From contig OY743172.1 of assembly GCA_963555705.1 (NCBI GenBank), positions 20,769,446-20,833,445 of the forward strand: DNA of 64,000 bases, read 5' to 3'. The notes beneath the pieces were generated by a model. The model was not told where the DNA came from, made no database searches, and worked only from the letters and a program-made list of their open reading frames with translations. Position numbers and translations under genes: made by a program. Origin of the DNA: Ligustrum vulgare (taxonomy: Eukaryota > Streptophyta > Magnoliopsida > Lamiales > Oleaceae). Shown in pieces: positions 1 to 10,600 of the stretch (position 1 is the first letter of the stretch; every line of letters begins with the position of its first letter).

Positions 1-611
1 ATAGACACAAAACATTTATTGTGGAAGGTATCTAGCAAACCGTCTACAAATGGACACCATGTTAGAAATACTTCTACAATCTATGTTGTCACATCATTTT
101 TATCACCTATACCTAATTGCTACATCAACTAAACATTTAAAATAGAAAGTATCATTGAAGATGCTCTTAGTGACCATTGGACTCGTGCCATCCAAAACTT
201 TGTACGACAAAACTCAAACTCACTCTGTCCAATTGTTATTCCTATGAGATCAAGATTCTCAACTCAACTTTGATTTAATCAATTTTCTACTTTGTAGATC
301 TTTTGATTGTTGTCCTTAATATTAGTTGGAAAATGTTAAAGGAACCAAATTTGCTGACTGAAAGTTGCATCAAATTTTTGTGGACATATTGATTTTGGAG
401 TTGATGTGATGGTACTAAATAAATAGATTGTTACCATGTAGGCAAGTGTTGATGTCACCAACATGAGCGTGATGCTGACATATGTCCAAGAATTTCAAAA
501 TATTGAACACGTGTCAGCATTACATTTACGGTATGCACATCAAAACCTGCCCACCATGGATAGGTGTTCGTTTTCGTATTACAAAGACCCTGATTTTAGA
601 AAGCAGATGAA
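1..611. other. 3' flank of RLP-A, no gene seen
   Basis: AT-rich sequence without a convincing reading frame on either strand. It lies downstream of the stop codon of the minus-strand receptor-like protein gene that ends at 612 and probably holds its 3' UTR and terminator. I see no recognisable repeat. Confidence 0.5.
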
Positions 612-908
612 TTAATTATCATTTAATAACAAATTTTCATGAATTATTGAACAAAAAACTGATACTGACAAAAAAAATCCTACTAAATATCCCAATCCGA
701 ATGGAAGAGTGTACCACAAAGTTTCGGGCTCTTTCGCATCCAGTACCGGTGGCAATACTTCAACTCGGGCAAAACTTCGTCCTTGTAGTTTAGGATTCCC
801 TTCAAATGAAGTGGTTGGAAATGTATCAAACTGAACACCTTCAGGAATTTCTCCTTGTAAATCGTTGTTTCTAACGCTGAAAAATGACAAGAAATTGAGT
901 CTTGTTAG
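612..908 (-). pseudogene. RLP-A 3' part: last LRR, C-terminal cap, membrane anchor
   Basis: This is the C-terminal end of the LRR receptor-like protein whose first part lies at 6848-8739. The two are separated by the copia element at 909-6847. Seen: the frame entering at 908 reads the end of an LRR with NNDLQGEIPEG, then a juxtamembrane stretch, then a hydrophobic segment (LGYLVGFFLSVSVFCSII) and a tail of about 9 residues. This is receptor-like protein architecture without a kinase. Dropping one copy of the 5-bp TSD (904-908) leaves 1892 + 292 = 2184 nt, exactly 728 codons, so the uninterrupted allele is open. Oddity: the cap cysteines kept by the paralogue (KLCG and KNC near 12560) are absent here (KLQG). 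Confidence 0.85.
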
Positions 909-1280
909 TGTTGAGCTCCCAAGCTCCTTTTCACAGATTGAAGAAGAAGACCCAGCACAAGAAGAATGTCCAGCAAGAACGATCCCAGCAGCCTTGTTCT
1001 TGTTCCTTGTTTGAGCTCAGTTTATGACCACTTAAACACACCGGAACATGGCACCGTCGTCCTCGAGAAATGACAACCGGATCTAGGTTCGCCGGAGGTA
1101 GCAAGATTTCGCCGGAGATATTGGACCTCTCCCACTTCTACCTCTCCACTCAAGAATGTGCCAAGTCTCTTGAAACAAGAAAGGTTTCCCCCTCTTATTC
1201 AAAATTCAAATCCCATGGGTAAGTGAAGTCCCAATCATAGGGTGCCATGTGGATTAAGTGGACCACCACTATATTCCACA
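909..1280 (-). repeat. copia 3' LTR
   Basis: 372-bp long terminal repeat with TG...CA ends, identical by eye to 6476-6847. It lies downstream of the gag-pol stop in the element's minus orientation. No strong polypurine tract is obvious; the purine-rich AAGGTGAATATT directly inside it (1281 onward) is the best candidate. Confidence 0.95.
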
Positions 1281-1398
1281 AATATTCACCTTGGGCCACC
1301 TTAATCCATTATCAATTTCTCCTGTTACAAGTACTATCCATGTGTGTGTGGTCTAATAAATCATCATCGCTCACTCCAGCCAAGTACCTGCAAAACAA

Positions 1399-4300
1399 CT
1401 AACCATTATCAATAGCAAGAATTGATAAACACTTGTTGAATTTACCTGCCGCAAGTACCTTTGTCCCGACATCTGCAGGATTATCATCAGTTGCAATTTT
1501 AAGCAATATAAACTCACCTGAAGCTAACTTCTCCCTAATGAAATGATACTTTACCTCAATGTGCTTAGACCTTTCATGATAAACAGGATTTTTACATAAC
1601 ATTAAAGCACTTTGACTATCAGTAAATATCATAGCAGTTTCATTTAAGAAGTTCAATTCACACAATAGTCCTTTTAACCACATGCATTCTTTTACCACTT
1701 CAGTGAGTGCAACATATTCAGCTTCAGTGCTGGAGAGTGTAACAATAGATTGCAACTGTGATTTCCATGTGATACAATTATCACCCAAACAGAAAAAATA
1801 AGAAGTGGTAGATTTCCTCTGATCTCTATCACCTGCAAAGTCAGAATCTACATATCCCTTAAGCTTGAGCTTATCACTTCTCCTTTCAAACACTAACCCC
1901 CTTTTAAGAGTTCCCACTAAATATCTTAATAGCCATTTTAATGCAGCCCAATGAGGTTTACCTGGGTTAGACATAAACCTACTCAATAAACTAACTGCAT
2001 ATGCAAGGTCCGGTCTAGTGGTAATCATAGAATACATCACAGACCCAATGTCATTAGCATAGGGAACATTACTCATTTCTTGCTTTTCATCTTCATTTTT
2101 AGGACATTGTGCATATGATAAATTTATGTGTGCAGCTAATGGTATATTGACAGACTTAGCAAGTTTCATGCCAAATTTGGTTATCACCTTGTCTAAATAA
2201 GACTCTTGATTAATAGTCAGTCTATTATCAGCCCTATTCCTTTTAATAACCATGCCAAGAATCTTTTTTGCCTCTCCCAAGTCTTTCATGTCAAATTCCG
2301 ATTTTAAAAGGTTTTTCATTTTAACAATTTCAGCTTTACTAGAACTAGCAAGCAACATGTCATCCACATATAACAACAAATAAACTTCACAGCCTATCTT
2401 ACAGTTATTATAATACAAACATGCATCATATTCACTCCTTTTAAAACCAATTTTAAACATATAAGCATCAAATTTCTTATACCATTGCCTAGGACTCTGC
2501 TTAAGGCCATACAAGGACTTTCTAAGCAAGCACACAAGTTCCGACTTACCCTTCACCTCAAACCCTTGAGGTTGAGTCATGTAAATCACCTCATCCAATT
2601 CCCCATGAAGAAAAGCGGTCTTAACATCTAGTTGCTCTAATTCCCAATCATATTGGACAACTAAGGCTAAGACTAACCTGATAGTTTTATACTTAATAAC
2701 AGGTGAAAACACCTCATTATAGTCTATCCCTTCTCTTTGAGTAAATCCTTTAGCTACCAATCTAGCTTTATATCTTAAAGGGTCATTAGCTTCTACTCCT
2801 TCTTTCAACTTGTAGATCCATTTACAATGGACTACCTTCTGATTCCTTGGTTTTTCAACCAACTTCCAAGTCTCATTTTGTTTCAGAGACTGGATTTCCT
2901 CCTTCATAGCCTTTTTCCAATTTTCAGACTTTTCACAATTGATCGCTTCCTCAAATGAAGCAGGTTCAACTGAATCTAAGGCTTCACCTGAAACTAAGAC
3001 ATAGTCAATCAAATTAGAAGAGACGTACTTCATATTTGGTCTAACTTGTCTCCTCTCCCTATCTCTCACTAATTGGTAGTTTTCCAAATTAGTACCTGCA
3101 GATGTTTCTTGATCAGGGACTTCCGTTTCAGGAATTTCAGGAATTTCAAGTTCAGGTTGCTCTACCATGACTTCTTGTTCCGCTTCTACTTGAGGTTGGG
3201 TTTCACTACCCTCTGGATTATCTTCACCTAATCTCTTCACCTCAAAGTCAATCTTCTTCTCAGTACAAGATTCCCCCTTCTCAGTTTGTCTATTTATGGT
3301 CTTAAGACAAGGCATATCGAGTTCATTGAACTTCACATCTCGACTGTTGATAACTTTCATGCCCTTACCATCTAAAACCCATAACCTATAACCTTTCACT
3401 CCCTCGGGATAACCTAACATGACACACTTAGTAGCCCTAGGGTCTAACTTACCCTCAACCTGATGTGCATAGGCCGCACAACCAAATACTCTAAGGTGTG
3501 ACAAATCTGGAGGTTTCCCAGTCCACAATTCTTGGGGAGTCTTAAAGTCAACAGTACTAGAAGGTGACCTATTTATCAAATAGGCAGCAGTACAAACAGC
3601 TTCACCCCAAAAGCCTTTAGCTAACCCCGAACTAATCAGCATGCATCTAACTTTATTCATTAAAGTCCGATTCATCCTCTCAGCTACCCCATTCTGCTGG
3701 GGGGTAGATCTTACAGTCCTATGCCTTCTGATACCTCTATCCTTGCAGAAGGTATCGAACTCAAAGTTGCAAAACTCTAGACCATTGTCCGTCCTAAGAG
3801 TTCTTACACTTTTCCCCATTTGTTTCTCAACCAAGGCAATCCAGGACTTGAACTTACCAAAAGTGTCAGATTTGGATTTAAGGGGATACACCCAAACTTT
3901 CCTCGAGTAGTCATCAACAATAGATAGGAAAAATCTACTACCTCCATTTGTAGGATATTTTTCTGGTCCCCACAAATCAGCATGAATGTAGTCTAAGGGT
4001 CTGTTAGTGTTGTGTTCACCTATCCCAAAGCTAACCCTGTGTGACTTTCCTAGAACACACGTCTCACAAAAGCTTAAAGGTATAACACTATCCTTTCCTA
4101 GTAAACTCTGATCACTAAGACACTTCAACCCCTTGTTTCCTATGTGTCCCATCCTTTTATGCCAAAGATCTGATCTATCTTCATAAGTTGTAGATAATGC
4201 AGACTCGTAGGCCTTTAAGGCTTTACCTTCAAGGATATACAATCCATTCCTCTTGGGACCTTTCATAACAACTAGAGAGCCTTTACTCACTTTCATAGTA

Positions 4301-5505
4301 CCGAAATGAGATCTGTACTCATAACCCTCATCTTCCAAAATGCCCAAGGAAATGAGGTTCCTCGCAAGGCCCGGGACATACCTGACATTCAGAAGAGATC
4401 TGATCATGCCATCATGCATCCTAATAGCAATATCACCAACTCCTTCCACAGTCTGTGTATAGTTGTCCCCCAAGTACACTTTCCTAGGCTTAACTTCTCT
4501 ATAGTTATAAAACCAAGATTTAACAGGACTCATATGGACAGTGGCACCCGAGTCTAAAACCCACTCACTGTCAAAATCAGTTTCAGACACATTCATTGCT
4601 TGTGGTCTATGAAGGGTATTGTCGACATTATCATCATCACATGTCACAGTCATCATATGAAGACTATCAAAAGCATCACCTACAGCAACTAAGTTCTGGT
4701 CATCACTCTGCTGAGGTCTATGTTTCTTCTTAAAGTCATCACAGTCTCTTTTGAAATGTCCAATTTTACCACAATAGTAGCATTTCTTAACACTCTTATC
4801 CCGAGACTTGGACCTACCCTTCGAGTTACCTCTACCCTTCTTCGTTTGGAAGTGGTTTTCTCTCGACTCTCTCGACTCATTTCTCCCTCTAAAACCACTA
4901 AACAAACTCTCTTCCCTCGAGCTGCTACCCCTTGACTCCCTCTTCATCTCGAGCTCCCTAGCCCTTAAAGCCTCAACTACAATATCTAAGGTCACAGTGT
5001 CCCTAGCATATGTAATAGCATTCCTAACATCTCTATAAGATTCAGGCATGGCATTTAGCATAATAGCAGCGAGATATTCATCATCAAATTTCTTTCCATT
5101 GTGGGTCAAACACTTGACAAGACTGTTAAACTCACTCAAATTAGATTCAAGATCCTTTCCTTGATCCAATTTATAGTTGAAAAGTTTTTGAATTAAGTGA
5201 ATCTTCTTCGTTAAAGATTTTGTCAAAAAAAGTTTGTCAAGTGCTTCCCACAAATCTTTAGCAGTCGTATGCTTTTCAACTTGTCCCACTATATCATCAG
5301 ATAAATGCAATATTATACAACTATGTGCAATTTCATTCATCTCAGCAATTTCATCAGGTTTATCTAGCAATGCTTTTGAATAAGTACTAGGGTCCTCAAG
5401 TGCTTTAGAAACTCTTTGTTGAATTAAAATAGCCTTCATTTTTTGCTTCCAAATGGAATGATCTCCCTTACCGTTAAATTGTGACAATTCAACACGAGAA
5501 CCCAT
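1399..5505 (-). CDS. copia gag-pol polyprotein
   Basis: Single 1368-residue frame with all copia domains in order. Gag comes first, then a CCHC zinc knuckle (CYYCGKIGHFKRDC, near residue 241) and an aspartic protease with DSGA near residue 317. The integrase zinc-binding region (HKRMGH) is near 448, and the integrase core has D in DLWGP near 508, D in RTDNG near 571 and E in NGVAERMNRT near 610. Reverse transcriptase has YVDDM near 1045, and RNase H has DSDFAGD and SSTEAEY near 1262. It would copy the element's RNA into DNA in virus-like particles and integrate it. No stop or frameshift is present, so it looks functional. Lineage within Copia was not resolved. Confidence 0.97.
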   Translation of the reverse strand: MGSRVELSQFNGKGDHSIWKQKMKAILIQQRVSKALEDPSTYSKALLDKPDEIAEMNEIAHSCIILHLSDDIVGQVEKHTTAKDLWEALDKLFLTKSLTKKIHLIQKLFNYKLDQGKDLESNLSEFNSLVKCLTHNGKKFDDEYLAAIMLNAMPESYRDVRNAITYARDTVTLDIVVEALRARELEMKRESRGSSSREESLFSGFRGRNESRESRENHFQTKKGRGNSKGRSKSRDKSVKKCYYCGKIGHFKRDCDDFKKKHRPQQSDDQNLVAVGDAFDSLHMMTVTCDDDNVDNTLHRPQAMNVSETDFDSEWVLDSGATVHMSPVKSWFYNYREVKPRKVYLGDNYTQTVEGVGDIAIRMHDGMIRSLLNVRYVPGLARNLISLGILEDEGYEYRSHFGTMKVSKGSLVVMKGPKRNGLYILEGKALKAYESALSTTYEDRSDLWHKRMGHIGNKGLKCLSDQSLLGKDSVIPLSFCETCVLGKSHRVSFGIGEHNTNRPLDYIHADLWGPEKYPTNGGSRFFLSIVDDYSRKVWVYPLKSKSDTFGKFKSWIALVEKQMGKSVRTLRTDNGLEFCNFEFDTFCKDRGIRRHRTVRSTPQQNGVAERMNRTLMNKVRCMLISSGLAKGFWGEAVCTAAYLINRSPSSTVDFKTPQELWTGKPPDLSHLRVFGCAAYAHQVEGKLDPRATKCVMLGYPEGVKGYRLWVLDGKGMKVINSRDVKFNELDMPCLKTINRQTEKGESCTEKKIDFEVKRLGEDNPEGSETQPQVEAEQEVMVEQPELEIPEIPETEVPDQETSAGTNLENYQLVRDRERRQVRPNMKYVSSNLIDYVLVSGEALDSVEPASFEEAINCEKSENWKKAMKEEIQSLKQNETWKLVEKPRNQKVVHCKWIYKLKEGVEANDPLRYKARLVAKGFTQREGIDYNEVFSPVIKYKTIRLVLALVVQYDWELEQLDVKTAFLHGELDEVIYMTQPQGFEVKGKSELVCLLRKSLYGLKQSPRQWYKKFDAYMFKIGFKRSEYDACLYYNNCKIGCEVYLLLYVDDMLLASSSKAEIVKMKNLLKSEFDMKDLGEAKKILGMVIKRNRADNRLTINQESYLDKVITKFGMKLAKSVNIPLAAHINLSYAQCPKNEDEKQEMSNVPYANDIGSVMYSMITTRPDLAYAVSLLSRFMSNPGKPHWAALKWLLRYLVGTLKRGLVFERRSDKLKLKGYVDSDFAGDRDQRKSTTSYFFCLGDNCITWKSQLQSIVTLSSTEAEYVALTEVVKECMWLKGLLCELNFLNETAMIFTDSQSALMLCKNPVYHERSKHIEVKYHFIREKLASGEFILLKIATDDNPADVGTKVLAAGKFNKCLSILAIDNG

Positions 5506-6461
5506 AATGCAAATAATGAAAATTCAAACAAGTTAACACAAAGCAATTACCCACACTCAAATGCAAGATCAAACCAATTTCACCAAAATTACTCTCCAAG
5601 ATAATCACACAAATAATATAATAACAAGTAACACACGACAATTTCAAGAAATTAAGTACGTAGTCAAATTCCAATCCTATGTGAGTTCTACCAAAAAGCA
5701 ATGGTTACCGGCAAGGTAACCCCCAACACTATGTGGCCACCTCACAATAGCCTCTAGAATATGAAATACGTAATAAAAATAAGGGATAGCCAATGCAAAC
5801 CGAGCGGACTTTTCAATGTCCGTATAATCAAGAGTTGATTTTGCAAAATGGACTTCGGAAATGGAACGAGCAGGTCGAGCTGAAGATTCTGTCGGAAAAT
5901 GCCTCGCCGGACCGCCGCCGGACCACCGCGCCGGAGTTCTACCGCCCCTGCCGGAAAATTCTCAAAAAACACAGAAAGATGCTCCTCGTCGTCACGAATC
6001 CAACGGTGGTGACCGTTTCGCGATTGGAGCTCCCTACCGGCCGGAATCGCTGTTTTTCAGTTTACCAACATTTTCTTCTCCGGCGAATAACTCCTGTTTC
6101 AACCGTCGGATTGCCCTCAAATTTCAGGCGAGTCTTCTCCTCGAAAAGCCCGTTCTAATGGAGGTGGCCGATCGTCGATCGGAGTTCTAGATCGGCTGGA
6201 ATCCCACTTTTTCAGTCCGGTTTTCACAGCTTTCTTTCGCCGTTTGCCGCCGTCTCAGCCACCGGAATTGCTCCACCTTCTGGTCGAGTGTTCTCCACGA
6301 TGAGGCGGTTCTTTTGGTGTTGGTCTTGCTCCGATTGGTTGGCCGGAGGTCGGGTTTTTGAAACGGGTCAGTGATTTTTTTTTTTTTTTCTTTCTCTCCT
6401 CCTTGCTTCCAGCGGTCTGTGCTTCTCCTCTTGCTTTCTTTAGCCCAACTACTTCACCATA
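5506..6461 (-). other. copia untranslated leader
   Basis: About 960 nt between the primer-binding site and the gag start. It is richer in GC than the flanks around 5880-6400 and contains a T-run near 6377. Short frames here are not conserved domains, and I see no gene. Confidence 0.7.
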
Positions 6462-6473
6462 GCTCTGATACCA
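6462..6473 (-). other. copia primer-binding site
   Basis: On the minus strand this reads TGGTATCAGAGC, the standard plant copia primer-binding site complementary to the 3' end of initiator methionine tRNA. It lies two bases inside the 5' LTR (6476-6847), which fixes the element's orientation as minus. Confidence 0.93.
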
Positions 6474-6475
6474 TT

Positions 6476-6847
6476 TGTTGAGCTCCCAAGCTCCTTTTCA
6501 CAGATTGAAGAAGAAGACCCAGCACAAGAAGAATGTCCAGCAAGAACGATCCCAGCAGCCTTGTTCTTGTTCCTTGTTTGAGCTCAGTTTATGACCACTT
6601 AAACACACCGGAACATGGCACCGTCGTCCTCGAGAAATGACAACCGGATCTAGGTTCGCCGGAGGTAGCAAGATTTCGCCGGAGATATTGGACCTCTCCC
6701 ACTTCTACCTCTCCACTCAAGAATGTGCCAAGTCTCTTGAAACAAGAAAGGTTTCCCCCTCTTATTCAAAATTCAAATCCCATGGGTAAGTGAAGTCCCA
6801 ATCATAGGGTGCCATGTGGATTAAGTGGACCACCACTATATTCCACA
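6476..6847 (-). repeat. copia 5' LTR
   Basis: 372-bp LTR matching 909-1280 without visible differences. It is followed on its outer side by GTTAG, the second copy of the target-site duplication. In the minus orientation this LTR carries the promoter for the element. Confidence 0.95.
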
Positions 6848-8739
6848 GTTAGTGATTCTGGGATCTCGCAGGAGAGATTGTTCTCCGACAGGTCCAATTT
6901 CTCTAAATTGACCAGATTGGACAATTCACTCGGAATGCTTCCACTGAAGTTGTTATCGCTGAGATTTAGCACACGAAGAAGCGTAAGTTGGCCCAACTCT
7001 GCCGGAATATTCCCACTCAGAATGTTATTCCCAACCTTGATTCCCGGTGGCAAGTTGAATAGTCGTTCGTACTCGTAACTGTTGTATAAGAAAGGCAACT
7101 CCAAATAACACAAGTTTGAGTCCGTATTGTCCGTAGTAAGAGCTTTCAGGCTGCCAATTTCTGGAGGGAGCTCGCCCGAAAGGTGATTTCCAGTGAGGTT
7201 TAAGGCGAACAGGCTCGGCATACTCCCCAACCACTTAGGAATTGTGCCTGTCATTTCATTGTATGACAGGTCCAACACTCTAAGTTTCTTTAATTTCCCA
7301 ATCCAAGGAGGCACTTCACCTTTGAGTTGGCATCTACTCAGACTCAGAATTTTTAAATTTTGGAACCCGCTGGTTAAATGCAATAAGCTGTAATTATCGT
7401 GCACCGGTTCATCTCCGAAGCAATTCGACAGGAACAGAACTGAAAGATTGTCACACTTCGTCAAAATATTTAAAGCTCCGACAACATCAGAGAGATTATT
7501 GTTTGTAAGTGAGAGATGGGATAAAGATTTTAGCACAGCCAAGCAAGCAGGAATTTCACCCTCGAAATGGTTATATGCAAATCGAACTGCAGTAAGGGAT
7601 TTGCAAGAGCATAGGCTAACTGGAATATTACCCACAAACCTATTGTTCCCAATATCGATTGCTTCCAGTTCCTGGAGCTTGGAGAAATCAAGACTCGAAA
7701 TTTTTCCTCCCAGATGATTATTTCGCAGAAGCAGCGTTTTCAGGCTGGTGCAATTCATCAATGATGGTGGCACAGAACCATTTAGGCTGTTGGTATGAAG
7801 TATCAGTTGTTCCAAATTCGACAGCAACCCAATATCTGTAGGAACCTCACCTGTCAATTCATTCTCATGGAGATCTATAATGCTGAGATTTGAGAGCAGA
7901 ACAATGCTATTGTCGACAGTTCCTGAGAAGTAGTTTTCAGGTAAGGAGATTTCTCTTAGTGTTTTCACACTGTAAATATCATGTGGAAGCCATCCTGAAA
8001 GAGAGTTCAGACCTGCCCTGAAAATTTCCAGCTTAGAACATCTTCCAATGCCTTGCGATATAGTGCCGCTGAATTTGTTCTTGGAGAAATCCAATATCTT
8101 CACAGAACTGGAGGCGATGCAAATAGAGAACGGAAGTGGACCGCTAAAACTGTTGTTGCTGACATTGAAACTAATCAAACGCGGCGCACCGCGGAAAAAC
8201 GGAGAATCTATCAACCCATTGAACCGATTGCTTGATAGATCTACGGTTTGGATTGAAATAGGCAAGCCGTGGTTTGGTGACCCGGACAGAAGATTATAAC
8301 TCAAATCAAGTGATTCCAAATTACTCAAGGTATGAAAAAGATCCGACGGGAGAGGTCCAGAAAACCGATTGTGGGACAGATTAAGGTGACACAGAAACGT
8401 AAGATTCCCAAGAAAGGGTGTGATGGTTCCAGAAAGACGCTTACCCGATAACGATAAATGGGTGACCTGAGACTCGCTATTGCATGTGATACCTTCCCAT
8501 TTACAGCAGTTGGTGGACGACCAGTGGAAAGGATTAATGGCATTGGCTGGTGGAGGGGATGAAAATGAAATGTGTTCGTAGAATGACAAAAGAGAATCAC
8601 GATCAAGTTTGTTACACGAAAGTACTTGTACGCAAGAAAGAAGGAGAAAGGTGAAGTTAAGCACCGGCATTGAATGAATTAAAGAGAGAAAGCTGTCTGG
8701 CTTGTTCGAGCACCAAGCCATTCCAGTACGGTTCGTCAA
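6848..8739 (-). pseudogene. RLP-A 5' part: LRR receptor-like protein ectodomain
   Basis: Most of an LRR receptor-like protein, a cell-surface receptor without kinase. Its ectodomain resembles the plant PSY1R / RLP2 / RLP3 (RFO2) group. Seen: a hydrophobic signal peptide (MPVLNFTFLLLSCVQVLS), an N-terminal cap with NCCKWEGITC, about twenty LRRs of the LSGxIPxxLGxL type, and a non-LRR island around LCYLELPFLYNSYEYERLF before the last repeats. The first ATG is at 8739, but a TATA-like TATAAAG lies only 31 bp upstream (8770-8776). The internal ATG at 8670, which begins the signal peptide and matches the paralogue's start, is therefore the better start. The frame runs into the copia LTR at 6847 and ends in LTR-derived residues, so this allele lacks its membrane anchor. 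Confidence 0.9.
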
Positions 8740-8769
8740 CTGTGAGATTTGTCGAAGTAATAATTATGC

Positions 8770-8776
8770 CTTTATA
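8770..8776 (-). promoter_or_regulatory. TATA-like box of RLP-A
   Basis: TATAAAG on the minus strand, 31 bp before the upstream ATG at 8739 and about 100 bp before the ATG at 8670. Plant transcription usually starts about 30 bp downstream of the TATA box, which would place the start near 8740 and favour translation from 8670. Confidence 0.45.
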
Positions 8777-9609
8777 CTATGTCGAACTAATTATGCTTCA
8801 TACTATCCAACACGTGTTACATGTATTATCCTCGGGTTTTCACGGACCACGGTAAACACATGGACGGCGTAGATAAGGATTTTGAGTAATTTGAATGCAA
8901 ATGAAAATTTTCACGTGATGAAGAAGGGAATTCGTCTTGACTCTTACACGCCAATAAAAGTGGTCGGTCTTTACGCAGCCGACTTATCAACCAACCCACG
9001 GACCCTATAGCTACAAAGTGCAACTAACAGCCAAGAGAATATTTGGGTAAGCTCACAAGGCTCATTTAGGTATGATTGGTGTATTTGTATGTCGTACAGG
9101 AAATATTATTCGGGATATCTCGATATATTTCCTGTATAGTTTTGTTAGGTCATTTTAGGCACCTTGTCTATTTTGTTTCTGGATACATCCAAGTTTTGTT
9201 TTCTATTTTTCCTGGGTATGCCAGTGTTTTTGTAGTTTTTGTTGCTTTGATAACATTTGTATCATGAGTAGGTTTCTTCTGGGCAGTGATCGAGGTTTTG
9301 AGTAGATATTTTACCTCAACTGCGTCTGAAAATTTCGAGTATGTTTTATTTATCAGCTGCTTCCGAGTGTTTACAGGTTTTCTAGCATTGCTAGTTTTGT
9401 TGAAAATACATGTTTGTTTTTCTGCCTAGGTATGCCTAGTGTAGGTGTATCTTTTTGATCTTTATATATATTTACATTTTCGATAAAAAAAAATAATCAA
9501 ATATTTAGCAGTTTTTTTAAAAAAGTTAATAAAACGTATAGTTGAAAAGTTGTAAGACCTATAAATATGTGGTTAAAATTAATTGTTAACTATGAATTTG
9601 ATAAAAACT
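8777..9609. other. Intergenic, upstream of RLP-A
   Basis: AT-rich upstream region of RLP-A on its distal side. T-rich stretches at 9070-9480 give short frames without domain character. No gene or clear mobile element recognised. Confidence 0.5.
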
Positions 9610-9829
9610 TGGGTATGTTTGATTGGAGGGTGGAAAAGGAAAATGAAAAACATTTTTCCACCTCCACCCGAAAAAAAATATTTTCAAGGATTTCAAGGAA
9701 AATTCTCACTTTTTGGCCATAGATGGAAAATAATTTCCATGAAAAATTTGCCAATCCAACACTTGAAAATGGAATTTGACTAGAAAATATTTTCTTTTCC
9801 ATCTTTTCTCATGCAATCAAACACACCCT
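9610..9829. mobile_element. MITE-like element 1
   Basis: About 220 bp bounded by imperfect inverted ends, GGGTATGTTTGATTG on the left and its near complement CAATCAAACACACCCT on the right. The interior is rich in self-complementary GGAAAATATTTTC-type sequence. Non-coding; probably a miniature inverted-repeat DNA transposon. A clear target-site duplication was not resolved. Confidence 0.6.
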
Positions 9830-9832
9830 AAA

Positions 9833-10345
9833 GTCCGTTTGATAGTGATGGTGAAATTTTGGTGAAAAAACGAATTCCAGAGTAATGAATTCTTGAGAAT
9901 TTAATTTTCTGGGAATTTGAAGTTTAATGTATTTGATTGAATTAATTTTCTAGATGAAAAGTGAGTAATTTTTCAAGTTTTGTTATTTAATTGATATTAT
10001 TTTCCATTTAAATTTTTATAAATTTGAGCTATTTTAATCAAATTTCTTTATTTTTTTAACATTTTTACTTGATTATAATAATGTTAATTTTTGAAAAAAA
10101 TAAGTCAACTAATAACAACAAAAGTAACCAAACAAAATGAAAAGTGTTTTCCGCACAACATGAAAAACATTTTCCCATCTAATACATGTGAAAATGTTTT
10201 TCACAATTGCATGGAAAATACCATGCTTTACATGGTCTATGGAAAACATTTATAATGTAAAACTTCGGCTATCAAATAACCCAAAAATGTGGAAAATTGA
10301 AAATATTTTCCAACTTTCATGGGAAATAAATCCTATCAAACGGAC
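9833..10345. mobile_element. MITE-like element 2
   Basis: About 513 bp directly abutting the previous element, with exact 13-bp inverted ends GTCCGTTTGATAG (9833-9845) and CTATCAAACGGAC (10333-10345). The interior is AT-rich and non-coding. The end sequence resembles the common plant MITE terminus in which a GTTTG(A/G) motif follows a short G/C block; superfamily not assigned. Confidence 0.65.
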
Positions 10346-10374
10346 AAGTAAAGTTCAGAAATAAACGAGTCTTA

Positions 10375-10600
10375 CACGACATAATATGTGCATGTATCAC
10401 TATGCACAACATGGTCGTCGAAGATGAACGAGATCTCGAAGTGCCTTCAGAGAGTTTGTTGAGACACCAAGTCCTGACATCGAGATGGTTGATGAGCAAA
10501 CCCACTTCGATGATTTCCAGGCATGACACCGTCAAATCAAGAACAAAGAGGATCACAATGCACTTCGAGAAGCGCTAATTGAACATATATGAGAGGAATA
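10375..10600 (+). pseudogene. PIF/Harbinger transposase C-terminal fragment
   Basis: Forward frames give ACITMHNMVVEDERDL followed, after frame changes, by a tail resembling NALREALIEHI. Both are typical of the C-terminus of plant PIF/Harbinger (HARBI1/ALP1-like) DDE transposases, which cut and paste DNA elements with the help of a Myb-like partner. Only the last 70 or so residues remain and the frame is broken more than once. The sequence around 10880-10925 (GGTTGAAGATGCCC) looks like the terminal inverted end of a Harbinger element, which would make the whole a truncated copy. Confidence 0.6.

Larger units (their letters stand above)
909..6847 (-). mobile_element. Intact Ty1/copia LTR retrotransposon inserted in RLP-A
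   Basis: Complete minus-oriented copia element of 5939 bp. Both LTRs are 372 bp, begin TGTTGAGC and end TTCCACA, and look identical base for base by eye. The insertion is flanked by the perfect 5-bp duplication GTTAG (904-908 and 6848-6852). Inside are a primer-binding site matching initiator tRNA-Met next to the right LTR, a roughly 970-nt leader, one uninterrupted gag-pol frame and a short 3' region. Identical LTRs plus an intact polyprotein point to a very recent insertion and possibly a still mobile copy. Confidence 0.97.

Noticed and set aside
5793..6190. Two overlapping plus-strand frames of 109-121 aa
   Set aside because: They are antisense to the untranslated leader of the intact copia element; GC-rich sequence keeps frames open by chance.
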